This document shows positions 61,078 to 64,000 of a stretch of DNA of 64,000 nt, one piece after another. The notes beneath the pieces are model-generated. The model saw nothing but the letters and a program-made list of their open reading frames with translations. It was not told the DNA's origin and did no database searches. The stretch's first letter is position 1, and every line of letters starts with the position of its first letter. This stretch comes from Gammaproteobacteria bacterium (GTDB lineage Bacteria; Pseudomonadota; Gammaproteobacteria; Steroidobacterales; Steroidobacteraceae), in assembly GCA_025355165.1 (NCBI GenBank), contig JANYAD010000172.1, forward strand, positions 44,277 through 108,276. Direction: 5' to 3'. Both the position numbers and the translations under genes were made by a program.

Positions 61078-62397
61078 GTGAATCCAAGTAGATACGCCTT
61101 TGCAGTTAGTTTGATCGCCTTCGCCGCGATGTCGGCCCAAGGGCAACAGAACTTAGCTCCCAAAAGCAACTTTACGGTAGTCAACAGTCCCTCCGGCGGT
61201 CAATATATCTATGGTCCGTTACCGGGCCGAAGAACTATGCCCGACGCCCTCGTCTACATGCTGCAGCAGGTTCACGCGTATTTCGGCAATCGGCCTGATG
61301 TGGGCAAATTTTTTCAGTCTCGCGACGGTGCCTCGATTGCGACTTTCTTCACCGTGGGCGCGAAGAACGCAGACAACAAGCCGATGACCGGTCTGTTGAT
61401 CGTAGTCCACGGCGCTGATGACTCGGCATCGGGCGCCGTACTTTTTGACGATAAGTCGCGCTTCGCATCGTCCGAACCGAATCTGATGAAGGCCCTCTCC
61501 GCCGTCTGGCAACCCGCCGCCCATGCTTCATCGAGCGACGCTACCGCGGCGGCCAACAGGGCAAGGCCTGCGTCCAATCCGAGAGACGCCGCGCCGCTTC
61601 GACCGGTGACCGGAGGTGACCAAAGCGCCTCGATCAGTCTGCCCGAGGGGTGGAGGATTACATCCGTTGCGTCCGGCACATTGACCGCCACCGGATCCAA
61701 TGGCGAGATGATTTTCCTTGGGCTGCTGTATCAGGGCTTCCCGATGGGACCCGACCTGTTCACTAACTTCGTGAATATCAGCAATCAGTTTCGCCGCCAG
61801 CATCAGTTGCCCCCGGGGACCTATACCGGAGTCAGCAAGTCAAGTCTTTCGCCTCGGGCGGTGCAAGTAATGTTTCATGTGGATTTCAATGACGGCAAGG
61901 GATCGCGCCGCGGCAGCGTACGGCTCGATTCCTGGGGCGCGCGAGCGATGGGAGTCAACGGCTCGAACATTCCGGAACGATTTGCCGATGAAGAGAATTC
62001 AACGATGAACGCCGTCATTGCTTCATTTCGGCAGAACGAGCCGATGATGGCGCAGCTGCGCCAAGGCGCCATGAACCGGGTGCAAGCCGACATCTCCAGG
62101 GGCAAAGCGCAGACGGAAGCCATTAACGCTCGCCGCGAAGCCAGCAATGCCGCCTTCAATCAGCACATGAGCAAACTCGATGCCCAGAGCAGCGCTTTCG
62201 ACGCACACAACGACAACATCGACCGCGCCAGCAAAGCCACCCAGGACTATATATTGGATCGTTCGATCGTTCGCGATACTGACAACGGCGAGCGCGGTAC
62301 TGTCACCAATAGTTATGCGGATTCGCTGGTTCGGGGCAATCCTGAACGCTTCCAAGTCGTTCCCAATCAGGACCTGATCAAGGGCAAGGATTACTGA
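61078..62397 (+). CDS. Secreted hypothetical protein
   Basis: A 439-residue protein with GTG start 6 nt after 'AGGGAG'. The signal peptide ends 'AAMSAQGQQN'. A beta-rich domain (about 25-155) with 'GQYIYGPLPGRRTMPDALVYMLQQVHAYF' and a second one after the Ala/Pro linker (about 185-320, 'LPEGWRITSVASGTLTATGSNGEMIFLGL') resemble stress-type exported proteins. The last 100 residues are coiled and Gln/Asn/Asp-rich ('AFNQHMSKLDAQSSAFDAHND'). I do not recognise the family. Alone in its transcription unit. Confidence 0.65.
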   Translation: MNPSRYAFAVSLIAFAAMSAQGQQNLAPKSNFTVVNSPSGGQYIYGPLPGRRTMPDALVYMLQQVHAYFGNRPDVGKFFQSRDGASIATFFTVGAKNADNKPMTGLLIVVHGADDSASGAVLFDDKSRFASSEPNLMKALSAVWQPAAHASSSDATAAANRARPASNPRDAAPLRPVTGGDQSASISLPEGWRITSVASGTLTATGSNGEMIFLGLLYQGFPMGPDLFTNFVNISNQFRRQHQLPPGTYTGVSKSSLSPRAVQVMFHVDFNDGKGSRRGSVRLDSWGARAMGVNGSNIPERFADEENSTMNAVIASFRQNEPMMAQLRQGAMNRVQADISRGKAQTEAINARREASNAAFNQHMSKLDAQSSAFDAHNDNIDRASKATQDYILDRSIVRDTDNGERGTVTNSYADSLVRGNPERFQVVPNQDLIKGKDY

Positions 62398-62550
62398 GCA
62401 CTCGAGGGAGTGCAGCCGCACTTCTTCGCGGCCCTGTCATCCTAACTGTGGGGCGATCGCATTCTTGCGACTTCCCTGTCATCGAGTGCAGGCCGTCTAA
62501 GACCCTGATTCGGTCATACCAATTCGCTCAGTAAAATCGGGGATATGCGA

Positions 62551-62712
62551 ATGCTGCACGGTGATGATGTATTTGCGAGACGTGAGATCCACACTTGGGC
62601 CGGTTTGCTATCGATGCGCGATCTCCTGGGTTTCTTTGCCAATGAACCGGTATGCCTGACCTCACTCAAGCAGGCGGGACTGAGCGTCGCTCGCGTGCAT
62701 GGTGAGCGGTAA
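62551..62712 (+). CDS. Possible small protein, 53 codons
   Basis: A short frame too small for the ORF track: ATG 62551 lies 7 nt after 'GGGGA' and encodes 'MLHGDDVFARREIHTWAGLL', then 'FFANEPVCLTSLKQAGLSVA', ending at 62712. The amino-acid mix is plausible but no family is known. It sits alone between the hypothetical secreted gene and the DUF6494 gene; the remaining gap (62398-62852) shows nothing else. Confidence 0.3.
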   Translation: MLHGDDVFARREIHTWAGLLSMRDLLGFFANEPVCLTSLKQAGLSVARVHGER

Positions 62713-62852
62713 GCCACGTCTTGAAGTGAGTCGTTGACGCGCATGTTTGAGTGCGTAGGTGTGATTTCAAACTTTCTTGACGTCCCCTCGTCTTTTATCT
62801 ATGCCTTCGCTCGCAAGGCGGTGCTGTAGTCCACCGCTTTATGTCGACGCTC

Positions 62853-63059
62853 TTATTCGAGACTGATCGCATCCTTAAATTCAACTTTCAGGTTGAGCGC
62901 CGCTACTTCCAAGGTGACCTTGGCATGAAAGGATTCAGTGCCTGCGATTGCGGCTTGGGCCAGGGCCTTGGCCACCGCTTGTTCAATCTCACGCTGGGAA
63001 TTGACGCCCACCATTTTTAAGAACTTACGTACACTGAGGTTGAAGATATCTTGATTCAT
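62853..63059 (-). CDS. DUF6494 family small protein
   Basis: A 68-residue protein; ATG 63059 follows 'GGAG' with good spacing. 'MNQDIFNLSVRKFLKMVGVNSQREIEQAV' (quoted in part) and a terminal 'LKVEFKDAISLE' fit the short DUF6494 family found in proteobacteria. It is a soluble, alternating helix/strand protein without Cys. Function unknown. Confidence 0.8.
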   Translation of the reverse strand: MNQDIFNLSVRKFLKMVGVNSQREIEQAVAKALAQAAIAGTESFHAKVTLEVAALNLKVEFKDAISLE

Positions 63060-63501
63060 TGTCGGTCTCCATTTTTTCGTGAACCTTAAATTCTCGATGA
63101 CTCGGGAGGGTCGGGGAAGAGGAGTTCCAGTATGCGCGCCTACCTTGCGGAAACCCGAGCGTGTGTCGAGACGCGTAACAAAGAAACCGCAAGACCGGTG
63201 AGCGGATGCATCTCACAGTGCTGGATGGCAGCATCCGGGCGTCAACGATCGGCGTATCTAAGATATGACCAACAAGCCGCCTTACGCGTAAGCGCATCTC
63301 CGTGGAGCAAGTTCGGAAATTGGCGTTCGAGGACGAGGCTGCTGTGGAGGCGGCGCTCTTCGACTGACAGGATAGCCGGATGGATTCTTGGACTGTCTGA
63401 TCGTCGCCCATCAACTACAACTCGGCTGCCGAACGACGGCCCGTTTTTACGCGCACGCCGCCCCCTTGCGAGGCGCGATCAGCTGCGGTGAGATGGGTAG
63501 A
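63060..63501. other. Intergenic region, about 440 bp
   Basis: No gene is supported. The frames here (for example 63132-63491) are Arg/Thr-rich and lack ribosome sites. It separates the DUF6494 gene from the 3' end of the S9 peptidase gene, both on the minus strand; only the DUF6494 promoter is expected. Confidence 0.4.
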
Positions 63502-64000
63502 TTACTGTTTCTTGTCAATCGAGGCGTCGGGCCCGAGATACTTGACGAACCACCGCGTCACTTCAACCGTCGAGCGAACGCGGTTGACCATCTTGCGCCA
63601 CCCATGGCCTTCGTCGGGAAACATTATCAACTCAACCGGCACACCACGCTTCTTTAGGTTGTCGACCACTTGTTGCGCTTCGACCACGGGCACGTTGGTG
63701 TCGTTGGCGCCGTGCAAGACCAGGGTTGCCGCCTTAACGCGATCGATTTTATTGATCGGCGATAGTTGCTTCAGCATCTCCCCTTGGGTTTTGGGGTCGC
63801 CATATTCGACGGTGGAAATCGCTGCCATCCAGGGCTCGGTGTGAGCGAAAAAGGTCTCGAAGTTGACCACGCCATAGAGGTCCGCGCCGGCGCGGAACAG
63901 GTCTGGGTACTCGGTCAGGCCCGCCATGGTCATGTAGCCGCCGTAGGAGCCACCCATGATGCCGAGCCGCTTAGGGTCCGCGATCTTATTGGTCGTCAAG
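63502..64000 (-). CDS. S9 prolyl oligopeptidase/dipeptidyl aminopeptidase, C-terminal part
   Basis: The last 165 residues of a gene whose 5' part lies beyond the window. The catalytic Ser is in 'IMGGSYGGYMTMAGLTEYPD', the Asp in 'VLHGANDTNVPVVEAQQV' and the His in 'DEGHGWRK', the S9 alpha/beta-hydrolase triad. The TTG in the track is an arbitrary first codon; the frame is open to the edge. Such enzymes cut oligopeptides after Pro or release dipeptides, often in the periplasm. Confidence 0.95.
   Translation of the reverse strand, partial: LTTNKIADPKRLGIMGGSYGGYMTMAGLTEYPDLFRAGADLYGVVNFETFFAHTEPWMAAISTVEYGDPKTQGEMLKQLSPINKIDRVKAATLVLHGANDTNVPVVEAQQVVDNLKKRGVPVELIMFPDEGHGWRKMVNRVRSTVEVTRWFVKYLGPDASIDKKQ

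Overview
The window reads as chromosome of a high-GC, free-living gammaproteobacterium. The evidence is the MutY/YggX gene pair, abundant PAS/two-component/c-di-GMP signalling, many secreted beta-rich proteins, M13/M20/S9 peptidases and an Anbu operon. A Steroidobacteraceae/Nevskiales/Xanthomonadales-like source is a guess from gene content only. Genes are dense on both strands, and many starts here are re-chosen from visible Shine-Dalgarno sequences rather than the longest ORF.

Layout. 0-9.6 kb: an ArsR-like regulator divergent from a serine beta-lactamase-like hydrolase; a giant TIR-TM-FGE-alpha/beta hydrolase fusion; a Tat-exported epoxide-hydrolase-like enzyme flanked by two secreted paralogues; an M20 peptidase. 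10.1-19.8 kb: hybrid histidine kinase, MscS channel, 3-hydroxyisobutyrate-dehydrogenase-like enzyme, DUF1810 pair, general-stress protein, BON protein, and a response regulator overlapping a catalase-family protein. 19.8-25.2 kb (minus strand): a tightly overlapped stressosome operon rsbR-rsbS-rsbT, then an ATPase/PP2C fusion, a histidine kinase and a hybrid kinase. It gives stress sensing without a visible sigma-B. 25.4-27.8 kb: YihY/BrkB membrane protein and an EAL phosphodiesterase. 27.8-33.7 kb (minus strand): a five-gene Anbu (ancestral proteasome) operon of circularly permuted ATP-grasp, alpha-E, transglutaminase, Anbu and M13 peptidase.

34.98-41.4 kb is a visibly more AT-rich accessory block and the most unusual part. 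It has an orphan OppA-type lipoprotein; a DUF6502 gene followed 36 bp later by a secreted protein that is mostly eight perfect LQQGSS hexapeptides, the first starting exactly at the predicted signal-peptidase site; a strong terminator; then two more DUF6502-like genes in opposite orientation and a small Cys-rich protein. A repeat-peptide system (precursor, paired regulators, possible peptide receptor) is a reasonable but untested hypothesis.

41.4-48.6 kb: a seven-PAS NarL-type kinase and its LuxR-type regulator, a decayed GGDEF relic, a REC-GGDEF cyclase, then mutY-yggX. 48.66 kb: a tRNA-Phe whose 3' acceptor end is replaced, followed by about 1.6 kb of decayed coding sequence, which suggests an insertion boundary. 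50.3-57.3 kb: large secreted proteins including a lipoprotein with four Ig-like repeats and a PQQ-like propeller. 57.9-60.6 kb: a BlaI/BlaR1-type regulator pair divergent from a secreted cupin, with three dyad operators between them. 61-64 kb: a secreted hypothetical protein, a DUF6494 protein and the C-terminus of an S9 prolyl oligopeptidase running off the window.
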